A program made the position numbers and the translations under genes. Shown here piece after piece: positions 1 through 8,828 of a stretch of 50,937 bases of DNA. Position 1 is the stretch's first letter. Every line of letters starts with the position of its first letter. Below the pieces are notes generated by a model, which saw nothing but the letters and a program-made list of their open reading frames with translations, made no database searches and was not told where the DNA came from. This DNA comes from an uncultured Porphyromonadaceae bacterium (GTDB taxonomy: Bacteria; Bacteroidota; Bacteroidia; Bacteroidales; Muribaculaceae), in NCBI GenBank assembly GCA_902489275.1, contig CABTZK010000015.1, positions 1 to 50,937 on the forward strand, written 5' to 3'.

Positions 1-39
1 CATTCTTAAAAGAGCAGTTCGACTCTGCTATGGGCTACC
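1..39 (+). tRNA. 3' end of a tRNA-type gene (partial)
   Basis: The first 39 bases hold a complete T-arm. The stem AGCAG (13-17) pairs with CTGCT (25-29) around the loop TTCGACT, giving the canonical G-T-T-C-R-A-N-N-C pattern. A seven-base acceptor strand ATGGGCT (30-36), discriminator A and CC follow. The anticodon lies before the window, so the amino acid cannot be named. The bases upstream of the T-stem do not fit a 5-nt variable loop easily, so a long-variable-loop tRNA or another tRNA-like RNA is possible. Confidence 0.55.
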
Positions 40-417
40 GTTGAGCGTTAGGTTACAGAACTTAGCGCTTCTTGTTGTACCCCAAAATCACCTTTACAAA
101 AGAACGATTCTCCACAGGCTGTGAAGAAGGATGGCATTCTTTTAAATATCCGCAGAATCTTACGCCGTTCAAGTAAAAATGAAAAAGGATATAACGGGTA
201 CATCCCTCTTATCGGCCTCTATGGATTGTATAGCCAGCTTATCGCATAGGTGTTTTTGTAGGCATGCTCGTTCAAATAAAATTTTTGTGGCCTGTACTTT
301 TTCTTTGGCAAACCTTTTGGCATGGTCTTCTTATAGGTTTTCTTCGGCCCACAAAAACAACCGTGTGCAAATCCTCATAAGTTGAGTCATTGAACTTAGA
401 ATGAGGTGAAAGAAGTG
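40..417. other. Gene-poor, AT-rich decayed stretch
   Basis: About 380 bases with no convincing gene. Composition is clearly more AT-rich than the neighbouring genes. One frame reads open from about 104 to 247 with protein-like content, ending in NGYIPLIGLYGLYSQLIA and a stop. Other frames carry on with hydrophobic or basic residues, as a frameshifted remnant would. A 68-codon ORF at 179-385 exists but shows no recognised family. Sequence next to a tRNA 3' end is a common place for integrated-element remnants; that reading is an inference. Confidence 0.35.
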
Positions 418-453
418 AGCCGCATGGGGGCTGTGTAGCGCCCCCGTGCGGCT
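418..453. terminator. Hairpin downstream of gyrB
   Basis: A strong inverted repeat: AGCCGCA-TGGGGGC pairs with GCGCCCCC-G-TGCGGCT across a short loop. It lies about 70 bases beyond the gyrB stop and has a T-run at 462-468 on the plus strand. It probably ends transcription here. The minus strand, which matters for gyrB, has no clean U-tract directly after the stem. Confidence 0.55.
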
Positions 454-521
454 GGAGAATGTTTTTTTATGTGGTGACGCGGCAAGGCGGTGGCGCAGAG
501 CCGGTGGCCTTGTTGCGGTTA

Positions 522-2477
522 TCAGGTGTCGATTGTCGCATAGGTCGCGTTCTCCTCGATGAACTTGCGGCGCGGGGCTACCTCCTCGCCCATGAGCATG
601 GTGAACACGCGGTTAGCCTCGGCGGCATCGGTGATGTTCACGCGCTTGAGCATGCGGTTCTCGGGATCCATGGTGGTGTCCCACAATTGCTCGGGGTTCA
701 TCTCGCCAAGGCCTTTGAATCGCTGCACGCGCACGTTGCGCTCCTCGCCAGCTCCGTACCTGTCGATAAAGGCCAAGCGCTGCTGCTCGGTCCAGCAATA
801 TTCCATGTTGTTGCCCTTGATGCAGCGGTACAGGGGCGGCGTGGCGATGTAGAGGCACCCGTGCTCGATAATCTCGGGGATGCAGCGATAGAAGAAGGTC
901 ATGAGCAGCGTGTCGATGTGCGCGCCATCGACATCGGCATCGGTCATGATGATCACGCGGTGATAGCGCAGCTTGTCGAAGTCGAAGTTCTTGGGGTCGC
1001 TCACGCCCAACGCGCGGAAGATGTTCACCACCGACTCACTCTCGTAAATCTTGTGCTCCATCACTTTTTCCACATTCAGGATTTTTCCTCGCAGCGGCAA
1101 AATGGCCTGGAACATGCGGTCGCGGCCTTGCTTGGCCGATCCGCCAGCCGAGTCTCCCTCGACGAGGAACAGCTCGCTTTGAGCGGGATCTTTGCAAGAG
1201 CAATCGGCCAGCTTGCCCGGCAAGCCTGATCCTGAGAGCGGCGACTTGCGCTGGATGCGCGCGCGCGCCGTCTGGGCCGCATGGCGCGCCGTCGCGGCCA
1301 AGATCACCTTTTCAATGATCACTTTGGCCTCGTTGGGGTGCTCTTCTAAATAAGCGCCTAATGCCTCGCGCACGCTCGAGTCGACCGCTCCCATCACCTC
1401 GGTGTTTCCGAGCTTGGTCTTGGTCTGCCCCTCAAACTGTGGCTCCAGCACTTTCACCGATATGACGGCCGTGAGTCCCTCCAGGAAGTCATCTTTGTTG
1501 AGTTCCACCTTCACCTTGTCGAGCATCTTGCTATCCTCGGCATATTTCTTGAGCGTGGCTCCCAAGCCGCGCCGAAAGCCCGTGAGGTGGGTGCCGCCCT
1601 CGATGGTGTTGATATTGTTGACAAAGGAGTAGATATTCTCCTTAAAGGAGTCATTGTAGGTCATCGCCACCTCGATGGGGATGCCGCTTCTGTTGCTGCG
1701 CATGTGAATCACATCGCCAATGAGCGGCTGCTTGCCCTCGTCAAGATATTTCACGAAGTCGTTCAAGCCCGTCTCGGAGTAAAACTTCTCGCAGCGAGGC
1801 TCGCCCGTTTCCGCATTCTTGTCACGCAGGTCGACGAGCGACAGGTGAACCCCGGCATTGAGATAAGCCAGGTCCCGCAAGCGATTGGCCAAGATGCTAA
1901 ACTGGTATTCGGTGACCTGGAAGATGGTGGCATCGGGGTGAAACGTCACGGTTGTGCCATGGATATTGGGATCGCAAGTGCCAATCACACGCACCGGGCT
2001 GGTGGGCTTGCCATAGGCATACTCTTGCATATACACCTTGCCGCCACGGCGCACCTCGGCACGCATATAGTCACTCAAGGCGTTCACGCAGCTCACGCCC
2101 ACGCCATGCAGGCCGCCCGAGACCTTGTAGGATCCCTTGTCGAACTTGCCTCCGGCGTGCAGCACCGTCATCACGACCTCAAGCGCGCTCTTGCGCAACT
2201 TCTCGTGCTCGTCAACGGGGATACCGCGGCCGTTGTCGCGAACCGAGATACCGTTATCCTCGCCAATCGTGACTTGAATATCATCACAATAGCCTGCCAA
2301 AGCCTCGTCGATGGAATTGTCCACAACTTCCGATACAAGATGATGCAGACCTTTCACGTGAGTATCGCCAATGTACATCGACGGGCGCTTGCGCACGGCC
2401 TCCAGCCCCTCAAGGACCTGAATGTTGTGCGCTGAATACTTTCTCTCTTCTTGCTGTTCTCTTAATTCGTCAGACAT
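522..2477 (-). CDS. gyrB: DNA gyrase subunit B
   Basis: This is the ATPase subunit of DNA gyrase; with GyrA it introduces negative supercoils in the cytoplasm. At 651 residues it has the usual length of a GyrB without the large proteobacterial insertion. The N-terminus carries the GHKL ATPase signature: VRKRPSMYIGDT, then EVVDNSIDEALAG, VRDNGRGIPV and GGLHGVGVSCVNALS. The transducer domain follows. The TOPRIM region begins at EGDSAGGSAKQGRDR and contains the metal-binding DADVDGAHID motif. The C-terminus has QRFKGLGEMNPEQLW, typical of GyrB. ParE is the main alternative, but the sequence looks closer to GyrB. It is transcribed alone from a promoter at about 2586-2616. Confidence 0.96.
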   Translation of the reverse strand: MSDELREQQEERKYSAHNIQVLEGLEAVRKRPSMYIGDTHVKGLHHLVSEVVDNSIDEALAGYCDDIQVTIGEDNGISVRDNGRGIPVDEHEKLRKSALEVVMTVLHAGGKFDKGSYKVSGGLHGVGVSCVNALSDYMRAEVRRGGKVYMQEYAYGKPTSPVRVIGTCDPNIHGTTVTFHPDATIFQVTEYQFSILANRLRDLAYLNAGVHLSLVDLRDKNAETGEPRCEKFYSETGLNDFVKYLDEGKQPLIGDVIHMRSNRSGIPIEVAMTYNDSFKENIYSFVNNINTIEGGTHLTGFRRGLGATLKKYAEDSKMLDKVKVELNKDDFLEGLTAVISVKVLEPQFEGQTKTKLGNTEVMGAVDSSVREALGAYLEEHPNEAKVIIEKVILAATARHAAQTARARIQRKSPLSGSGLPGKLADCSCKDPAQSELFLVEGDSAGGSAKQGRDRMFQAILPLRGKILNVEKVMEHKIYESESVVNIFRALGVSDPKNFDFDKLRYHRVIIMTDADVDGAHIDTLLMTFFYRCIPEIIEHGCLYIATPPLYRCIKGNNMEYCWTEQQRLAFIDRYGAGEERNVRVQRFKGLGEMNPEQLWDTTMDPENRMLKRVNITDAAEANRVFTMLMGEEVAPRRKFIEENATYATIDT

Positions 2478-2585
2478 AAATCAAATTATCTTTACCTCAC
2501 AAGGGCTCACTCGCCCAAAACAACCTTTGGCGAGGCTTTCAAATCTCTCAAAGACGCACTTGTGAAGCATACTCCTTAAAACATA

Positions 2586-2616
2586 CAAAAATAGTAAAAA
2601 ATGCGCATACTATCAA
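2586..2616 (-). promoter_or_regulatory. gyrB promoter, Bacteroidetes type
   Basis: On the minus strand TATTTTTG (2586-2593) is preceded by TTG (2614-2616) at 20 nt, matching the TTG-N19-20-TAnnTTTG consensus. The start would lie near 2580, leaving a leader of about 100 nt before the gyrB ATG. A second TAnnTTTG-like box, TAAATTTG, lies at 2614-2621 and could be a second start. Confidence 0.6.
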
Positions 2617-2751
2617 ATTTAGCGCTCTTAAAAAAGGTGAATTTTTCGTTGGACCGCCCCGATTTAAGGCATGCCCTTTGGCGGGCGGTTGAGACAAGGC
2701 GGAGATGCCGTTTTTTCAGGAAAGCCGGCACTGGATTTCACTGAAAATCGC

Positions 2752-2759
2752 TATATTTG
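2752..2759 (+). promoter_or_regulatory. -7 element of the RsmF-like methyltransferase promoter
   Basis: TATATTTG matches the Bacteroidetes -7 box TAnnTTTG and lies 21 nt before the ATG at 2781. A TTG start at 2757 would fall inside this box, which argues for the ATG. The -33 element is not clear. Confidence 0.5.
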
Positions 2760-2780
2760 TGGCTCAAAACGAAACACAAC

Positions 2781-4184
2781 ATGACGATTTCGAGCGAATT
2801 TATCAGGCAGATGAAACGGCTGATGCCCAGCGAGTGCGACGCGCTCATCGAGGCGATAACAACGACAAGCCCACCCGTGTCGCTGCGCATCAACGACGCC
2901 AAGGCCGCTCTACTTGCCCTCCAAGCCTCGAGCGTGCGATCCCGCGTGCCATGGTGCCCACTGGGAGCCTACTTGAACGGCCGGCAGCCATTCACCTTTG
3001 ACCCCGATTTTCAAACGGGGCGTTACTACGTGCAGGATGCCTCGTCGATGTTCATCTACCACGCCATTCAATCGCTGGTGAAAACGCCCGCACGCTACCT
3101 CGACTTGTGCGCAGCCCCAGGCGGGAAAACCACCGCGGCACTGTCGGCGCTGCCTGCCGGGTCGATGGTGGTGGCCAACGAAACCGTCCCGCAGCGTGCT
3201 CGCATCTTGCTTGAAAACGTGACGAAATGGGGAAATCCGCGTTGTGTCGTCACCAGCAACTCATCCAAAGAGATGGGCAGGCTCGCCCACTTCTTCGACC
3301 TCGTGGCCATCGACGCGCCTTGCAGCGGCGAGGGCATGATGCGCAAGGACGAGGAGGCTGTGGCGCAATGGTCGCCCGCGCTGGTGAGGCAATGTGCCGA
3401 GTTGCAGCACCGCATCATCGACGAGGCTTGGAGCGCCCTCAAGCCTGGCGGGCTGCTCATTTACAGCACGTGCACCTATAATCGCCAGGAAAACGAGGAC
3501 GTGGTGGAATACATCATCAGCCAATACCACGCCCAAAGCGTCGAAGTGCCCACCGAAGGCGAATGGAACATCTGGCATGGGATTGGAACCGATGCCCACT
3601 GCTACCGGTTCCTGCCTCACCGCACTATGGGCGAGGGGCTGTTCATGGCAGTGCTTCAAAAGCCAGAAGACGAGCCCCTGCGCCCCTCCAAAAGGAAAAA
3701 GGGCAAAAGCGAAAAGCAGCTCCCCCTCCCGCGCGGCATTGAAAACTGGCTAAAAACTCCTGGCGACTTCGACCTGCAGCTGGCACAAGGGCGCATCGTG
3801 GCCTGCCCTCACGACATGAGCAGCGACTTGCAGCTCATCAGCGCCACGCTCAACGTGCTGCACCAAGGTATCACGCTGGGCGCGGTGAAAGGGAGAAACT
3901 GCATTCCCAGCCACTCGCTCGCCCTCTCGACCCAACTCAATGGCAACGCCTTTGCGCGTTGCGAAATCGACTACCGCACCGCCTTAGCCTACCTGCGTGG
4001 CGAGGCCATCACCGTGCGCGCGCCCAAAGGCTACACCCTGCTCACTCACGCCAGCAACCCAATTGGCTTTGTCAACAACCTGGGCAGCCACGCCAATAAC
4101 CTCTATCCCAAACCCTGGCGCATCCTGAGCACTCACTTGCCCGCACAAGAGCCCCGGCTCCTGAGAAGCCCAATGGAGCAATAG
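2781..4184 (+). CDS. RsmF-like rRNA (cytosine-C5) methyltransferase
   Basis: A 467-residue SAM-dependent methyltransferase of the NOL1/NOP2/Sun family, expected to make 5-methylcytosine in 16S rRNA. The SAM site is LDLCAAPGGKTTAALS. The catalytic DAPCSGEGMMRKDEEAV and STCTYNRQENEDVVEY carry the two family cysteines. The C-terminal part (NPIGFVNNLGSHANNLYPKPWRI) resembles the RNA-binding domain of the RsmF/YebU group. A basic linker (RPSKRKKGKSEKQ) separates the halves. The ATG at 2781 (MTISSEFIRQMKRL) is preferred to an upstream TTG that lies inside the promoter. RsmF or a related Bacteroidetes paralogue with a different target cytosine is most likely. Confidence 0.88.
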   Translation: MTISSEFIRQMKRLMPSECDALIEAITTTSPPVSLRINDAKAALLALQASSVRSRVPWCPLGAYLNGRQPFTFDPDFQTGRYYVQDASSMFIYHAIQSLVKTPARYLDLCAAPGGKTTAALSALPAGSMVVANETVPQRARILLENVTKWGNPRCVVTSNSSKEMGRLAHFFDLVAIDAPCSGEGMMRKDEEAVAQWSPALVRQCAELQHRIIDEAWSALKPGGLLIYSTCTYNRQENEDVVEYIISQYHAQSVEVPTEGEWNIWHGIGTDAHCYRFLPHRTMGEGLFMAVLQKPEDEPLRPSKRKKGKSEKQLPLPRGIENWLKTPGDFDLQLAQGRIVACPHDMSSDLQLISATLNVLHQGITLGAVKGRNCIPSHSLALSTQLNGNAFARCEIDYRTALAYLRGEAITVRAPKGYTLLTHASNPIGFVNNLGSHANNLYPKPWRILSTHLPAQEPRLLRSPMEQ

Positions 4185-4226
4185 CGAATGCGGCTGCGCA
4201 CCCACGCAAACGGGCACCCAAAAACG

Positions 4227-4293
4227 GCAAATTTCACGATGGAGTGAATGGAGGAAGGAAACTTCCCGAATTCACCGTCATCGTGAAATTTGC
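4227..4293. terminator. Bidirectional terminator between convergent genes
   Basis: A long hairpin lies between the stops of the methyltransferase and the M6 peptidase. GCAAATTTCACGATG pairs perfectly with CATCGTGAAATTTGC, and an inner GTGAAT/ATTCAC pairing extends it. Its place between two convergent genes suits termination from both sides. Confidence 0.65.
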
Positions 4294-4316
4294 AGTTTGC
4301 CAGAAAGGAACAGCTG

Positions 4317-6503
4317 TTACAGTATTCCCAAGAGGCGGTTAACCAGTGCCGCCACATCGGTCACATTGCCCTTATCATCGCCATTTTGGTCGCTCAACGG
4401 CAAGTAGTTGGGCCAGGAAATGACCATGTTGATGAGCGCATCCACATCTGACGAGTCACACACGCCATCAAGGTTCACGTCGCCTGGCACGGGATAGTAT
4501 TTGAAGGTCACATCGTCGATCATGCAAGCCTTTGACTGTGGACCGGCAAATTCAACGATACTGTACATCGTGGGCTTTTTAGTGTTCAATTTCCACAATG
4601 CCGTCACCTTGCTGTTAGGCTCGACAAGCACCTCCTGGCCCGCCTCGGTCCACGGATCCGCTTCATTGGTCTTGTAATATAATTTGAATGTGGCCTGCGA
4701 GGAAGTCGGGTTGTTGATCTCGGCAGTGAGGAGGAAGGGGTTGAAATTCAGCATTCTCGACATCAAGAGCGCGCCTGCTTTCTTGATGGCCACAGCGTGG
4801 GCGCCGTTGCCGAACTGGCCGCCAGAGGTCGACACCACATTTGACTTCACGAAATCCCATTCCACGAAGTTGCCTCGCACTTTCTTGGGCGACGTGTTGC
4901 CCGTCAGGGCCATGCTTTCAAAGTCCTCGACAATTTCCTTGACATCGCCATCCTTGAGCACCTTGAAAGTGATGTTGCCGCTCGTTTCCTCAATCTCCTT
5001 GATGACAAGGCTGCTCATCAGTCCGGCGTGGGTGCACAGGTTCGGTGTAGTCGTGTTGGTAATCTCCGTCACGTTGCTCGTGCCTGGGAACGGGTCGCTG
5101 GCACTGCCGCCGATCATGTTTCCCGCGCGCAGCAACTGATAGCACTGATAGTCTGGGTTGGCATTCACTTGGTTATACTTCCAAGTGTGCTCGTCGCTCA
5201 TGTCCACACGAGCCACCATCATTCCATGACCCAGCAAATAGCTGTCCCAGCCCGTTTGCTGGCGATTCTCAATCACAAAGAACTCTTTGTCATGGTTGGT
5301 TTTAAGGATATAGCCCTCATTGGAGTTGTTGAGCGGGTGCAAGGTATAGTCGCCCGCACTTTCAATCGTATCGGGATTCGCAAAGCGCAGGTAAGCGCGC
5401 TCAAACATGGAGTAGCCCACAGGGTTTCGGCCATAATTCCAGTAGCTGCCCCCAGCCATCACATCCCATTTGCCAGGGTGGTCGCTCTGTCCGCCACTTT
5501 CAGTGTAGTCAGTATCATAAAGGTCGGGAAGCCCCAGCACATGGCCGAACTCATGGCAAATGGTGCCAATGCCATCGGGAATATTATCCCCTTGTGATTG
5601 CCAGCCGTAGATTTCACCCGAGCAGGCATACAAGCCGAATCGCACGCCATCGTAGTCGTGATCGCTGGTGAAATAATACATGTGTGGCCACAGCAAGTTT
5701 TCATCGTTGCCGGAATAGTTGGCCGTGTAGCCCGCCACCATGAAAAACACCATGTCGACATAGCCATCGCCATCGGTGTCATATTTGCTGAAATCCACCT
5801 CGCTATCGAGCGCATCAAGCGCTGCCACAAAAATGGACTCCGCATTGGCAGAACGGTGTGCGTCAGTACTGGCGAAGTTCACGTTCACAGGCCCTAAGAC
5901 ATCAAAATGGGGGTCGAAAACGCCCATGCTATTGTCGCGATAGTAGTCACGGACGCTACCTTGGAAGTTCACTTTCACGCCATCCTCGGTGTAGCCGTCA
6001 TAATTCTTGGTGTTGATCATACTGTCATAAAACGAAGAGCCGCGTGAGAATTGCACATCGGTGTAGTTGACGAGGATAACCAGTCCCTTAAACTTGGCAT
6101 AGTCAAATTGCCCATCAGCCCCCACTTTCTTGCGCCCGTGGCGGCTTGCGCGGGCCTTTTGCCCCGTTGCTAAGGCGGTCTCGTCGATCATGAACCTGGG
6201 CGTTGAAGCCAGGAAAGCCTTCTCGACGGCTGTGCGTTCCTCGGCGTTATGCGCCACGACGGCCGATGCCGCTACTGCCCCTCCCTTTTGGCGCTGGGCA
6301 TAGGTGAACACTCCCTCGCTGTTTTTCACCACGGTGTAGCCATCGAGCGTGGTGTTGAAGTGGTAGAACTCATCGCCCTGAAGCATGATGGTTAACGTTG
6401 ACCCGTCGGGTTGAGTCACTGTCGCTGGGGTTGGATTGGCTGGAACGGCTTGGGCTATCGCTACCCACATCCAGCATGCGATAAAAAACAAGATTTTCTT
6501 CAT
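4317..6503 (-). CDS. Secreted M6-family metallopeptidase with C-terminal dockerin
   Basis: A 728-residue exported zinc peptidase. The N-terminus is a signal peptide (MKKILFFIACWMWVAIAQAV). A pro-region follows with the motif GDEFYHFNTTLDGYTVV, and then the M6 catalytic domain. The zinc motif HEFGHVLGLPD begins at H317: H317 and H321 should bind zinc and E318 act as base, with G324 and D327 completing the HExxHxxGxxD signature. The last ~60 residues form a dockerin-like pair of calcium repeats (GDVNLDGVCDSSDVDALI; DQNGDDKGNVTDVAALVN). It lies 96 nt downstream of a paralogue on the same strand. The substrate is unknown. No cohesin is visible in the window, so the dockerin partner, if any, lies elsewhere. 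Confidence 0.87.
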   Translation of the reverse strand: MKKILFFIACWMWVAIAQAVPANPTPATVTQPDGSTLTIMLQGDEFYHFNTTLDGYTVVKNSEGVFTYAQRQKGGAVAASAVVAHNAEERTAVEKAFLASTPRFMIDETALATGQKARASRHGRKKVGADGQFDYAKFKGLVILVNYTDVQFSRGSSFYDSMINTKNYDGYTEDGVKVNFQGSVRDYYRDNSMGVFDPHFDVLGPVNVNFASTDAHRSANAESIFVAALDALDSEVDFSKYDTDGDGYVDMVFFMVAGYTANYSGNDENLLWPHMYYFTSDHDYDGVRFGLYACSGEIYGWQSQGDNIPDGIGTICHEFGHVLGLPDLYDTDYTESGGQSDHPGKWDVMAGGSYWNYGRNPVGYSMFERAYLRFANPDTIESAGDYTLHPLNNSNEGYILKTNHDKEFFVIENRQQTGWDSYLLGHGMMVARVDMSDEHTWKYNQVNANPDYQCYQLLRAGNMIGGSASDPFPGTSNVTEITNTTTPNLCTHAGLMSSLVIKEIEETSGNITFKVLKDGDVKEIVEDFESMALTGNTSPKKVRGNFVEWDFVKSNVVSTSGGQFGNGAHAVAIKKAGALLMSRMLNFNPFLLTAEINNPTSSQATFKLYYKTNEADPWTEAGQEVLVEPNSKVTALWKLNTKKPTMYSIVEFAGPQSKACMIDDVTFKYYPVPGDVNLDGVCDSSDVDALINMVISWPNYLPLSDQNGDDKGNVTDVAALVNRLLGIL

Positions 6504-6538
6504 TGTTAAGGATATTGTTGATGATTTAACCTGAAAAC

Positions 6539-6580
6539 ACGGAGTTCTTGGATTACGATTGTCGGTATCCGGAACTCCGT
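6539..6580 (-). terminator. Hairpin between the two M6 peptidase genes
   Basis: A perfect 9-bp inverted repeat, ACGGAGTTC/GAACTCCGT, with a 24-nt interior, in the 96-nt gap after the stop of the upstream M6 gene. On the minus strand the stem is followed by GTTTTC, a poor U-tract. It may attenuate rather than fully stop transcription. Confidence 0.45.
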
Positions 6581-6599
6581 CAATTTGTTTCTCTGTATA

Positions 6600-8828
6600 T
6601 TAAGCGCCGACAATCAGATTTATCAACGCGGTCACATCGGTCACATTAATCACCCCGTCGCCGTTGATATCAGTAATTTCATCGTCGTAGTCGGCCGTAG
6701 CCACACCCAGGATTTTGTTGATGAGCGCGGTCACATCGGTCACGTTCACCACGCCATCGTTATTGATGTCGCCCAGCAAGTGGTCGGCTTTGCCCTTGGC
6801 TGTGTACAGGATGGTGAAGTCGTCAAGATAGATTGGCGTGTTCCTGTTGCCCGACATATAAATCACCTTGAACTGCACGGGCACCGTGCGCGAGGTGTTG
6901 AGCATCCAATAGAGCTCGGTGGTCGTGAGCGAAGACACGACCTGCTCCTTGTTGCCCGAGGCCGAGAGCGCGTTCTTCCAGGTCGTGCCACCATTGGTGG
7001 AATAGGCCAAAGCGAGCTTAGCGGCGACATTGGTCGTGTTGAACACTTTGAAACTCACCTGGTAGGCATCGTAGTACACCGGGCTTGTCGTGAGTGCCGA
7101 AGGCAGTTTCATTGCCACCGACTTCACGCCATTGGCTTTCGTGTTGCCTGGGGCTTGGACATAGGATTTGACAAACGACCAATTGGCAAATTTGCCTTGC
7201 ACATCTTTCAAGTTGGCGTTGGTGGTGACCTCCATATCCTCAAAATCCTCAATATCACCTTGAATCGAGTCGGCCACCGTGAAGTTAATCACCCCATCGC
7301 TTTCAGCGATGCCTGAAATCACGAATTGGTTCTCGTCGCCATTCCAGGTCTTGAGGTTTGGTGTGGTTGAGTTGGTGAGCATCGTCACGCCGCGGCTTCC
7401 GGGGAACGGGGCGCTGTCATCGGATTTTCTTGAGTTGCCTGCTCTCAACAGCTCATAGTAGTTGCGGTTGGGGTCGCAGTTGATCGTGTTGTTGTTCCAC
7501 ACCCTGGCGTTGCTGGAGTCAACACGGCACACGATCATGCCGTGTCCGGGGATATACTGGTCCCATTTGGTGGGCTGGCGGTTCTCGATCAGGAAGTACT
7601 CTTTGCTCTTTGGCGTGTTCAAGCGAAAGGCCTCGTTCTCTGTTTCGAAGGCTTTCAGCGCGTAGTTTCCAGTGGCGTTGATCACCTTTGGGGTGCAGAA
7701 ATTCAGCGCCCAGCGGTCGTAGGCCGAGTAGCCCGCCGGCGTGCGGCCCATGTTATTGTAGCCGCCCGCCGACATGATTTCCCACTCATCGGGCGTGATG
7801 CTTTCGCCGCCGCTGCCACTGTAGTCAGTGTCATAGAGGTCAGGCAAGCCCAGCACGTGGCTGAACTCGTGGCACATCGTGCCGACGCCGTCGATGATGT
7901 TGTAGCGCTCGCTATAAAGCTCGCACGAGCACGCGTAGCGGCCAAAGTTCACCGTGACGCCGTTTTGCGAAATGGGATAGTAGAAGTAGCTGGCGTGTGG
8001 CCAAACGTGGTCGTTGGCCTCGCCCGTGTTGCTGCCCACGCCTGCAAAGATGAAGTAGCCCATGTCGACGGCTCCGTCATTGTTGAGGTCATAGTCTTTA
8101 AATGTGCACAGGTTTTGGTCCCTGGCTTGCTTGATCGCCGAGGCGAGCAGGCGGCTGATGTTTTGTGTCTGCTTGGCGAAATTGACCGAGTAGGGCACCG
8201 TGATGGGGCCAATCACGTCGAAAGTGGGGTCGAATGCTTTCAGGCTGTTGTCATAGAACCAGTCGCGCACGCTGCCTGTGAAATTGCCATAATAGTTGGG
8301 CGTGCCATCCTCGTTGGTATATCCCGTGTAGCCACGCTTATTGATTTGATTCTGATAGAATTGCTTCACATCGCTGCGCTTAAACGTGCAGTCGTTGAAC
8401 TGCACCAGGATGATGAGACCCTTAAACTGGGAGTAGTTGATGGTCTTGGCTCCCATCCTGCCGTCGCGCATGGCCTGAGCCTTGAGCGCCTTGTCCACGC
8501 GCTTGTCATCGACCATCCGCTTGGCCAGCTTGGCCAGCATGGCCTTGTCGCGAGCGCTGCGGGCAGCGCCGTCGCGAGCCACGGTGGTCGTCGCTTGCAG
8601 GGCGCCATTGACCTTTTTGGCATAGACGTAGTAGCCCGCGTTGTTTTTCACGATCGTGTAGCCGTCGGCGGTGGTGTAGAAATTGTAATACTCGTCACCG
8701 TTAATTTTAATGGTTAACTCAGTGCCATCGGGCTGGGACACCTTGAAAGGCCGCGGATTGGCAGGAATGGCCATCGCTTGCCCGGCGGCAAGTAAAGCTA
8801 AAGTTAGAATCAGATATAATTTTCTCAT
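6600..8828 (-). CDS. Secreted M6-family metallopeptidase with C-terminal dockerin (paralogue)
   Basis: A 742-residue paralogue of the next gene downstream, with the same architecture. It has a signal peptide ending at AAGQAMA, a pro-region (GDEYYNFYTTADGYTIV), and an M6 catalytic domain with HEFSHVLGLPDLYDTDY (H320, E321, H324, D330). A beta-rich module follows, then two dockerin-type calcium repeats at the C-terminus (GDINNDGVVNVTDVTALI; DINGDGVINVTDVTALI). The two repeats are nearly identical and closer to the dockerin consensus than those of the neighbour. The pair probably arose by tandem duplication. Likely roles are degradation of host or dietary protein at the cell surface; specificity is not readable from sequence. 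Confidence 0.87.
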   Translation of the reverse strand: MRKLYLILTLALLAAGQAMAIPANPRPFKVSQPDGTELTIKINGDEYYNFYTTADGYTIVKNNAGYYVYAKKVNGALQATTTVARDGAARSARDKAMLAKLAKRMVDDKRVDKALKAQAMRDGRMGAKTINYSQFKGLIILVQFNDCTFKRSDVKQFYQNQINKRGYTGYTNEDGTPNYYGNFTGSVRDWFYDNSLKAFDPTFDVIGPITVPYSVNFAKQTQNISRLLASAIKQARDQNLCTFKDYDLNNDGAVDMGYFIFAGVGSNTGEANDHVWPHASYFYYPISQNGVTVNFGRYACSCELYSERYNIIDGVGTMCHEFSHVLGLPDLYDTDYSGSGGESITPDEWEIMSAGGYNNMGRTPAGYSAYDRWALNFCTPKVINATGNYALKAFETENEAFRLNTPKSKEYFLIENRQPTKWDQYIPGHGMIVCRVDSSNARVWNNNTINCDPNRNYYELLRAGNSRKSDDSAPFPGSRGVTMLTNSTTPNLKTWNGDENQFVISGIAESDGVINFTVADSIQGDIEDFEDMEVTTNANLKDVQGKFANWSFVKSYVQAPGNTKANGVKSVAMKLPSALTTSPVYYDAYQVSFKVFNTTNVAAKLALAYSTNGGTTWKNALSASGNKEQVVSSLTTTELYWMLNTSRTVPVQFKVIYMSGNRNTPIYLDDFTILYTAKGKADHLLGDINNDGVVNVTDVTALINKILGVATADYDDEITDINGDGVINVTDVTALINLIVGA

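Noticed and set aside
179..385. 68-codon ORF at the left edge as a gene
   Set aside because: No recognisable domain, no promoter, and the neighbouring frames show equal protein-like patches, as in decayed sequence.
459..1229. 256-codon open frame on the plus strand across the gyrB 3' half
   Set aside because: It is antisense to gyrB, whose protein motifs are unambiguous. Similar long antisense frames occur opposite most GC-rich genes here and have Val/His/Ala-rich, domain-free products.
2352..2367. parS site in gyrB
   Set aside because: Only the core TTTCACGTGA matches; the flanks differ from the 16-bp consensus, and the bases are explained by the conserved THVKG residues of GyrB.
2757..2780. 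TTG start for the RsmF-like methyltransferase
   Set aside because: The TTG lies inside the -7 box TATATTTG, so it would be upstream of the transcript. The ATG at 2781 is used.
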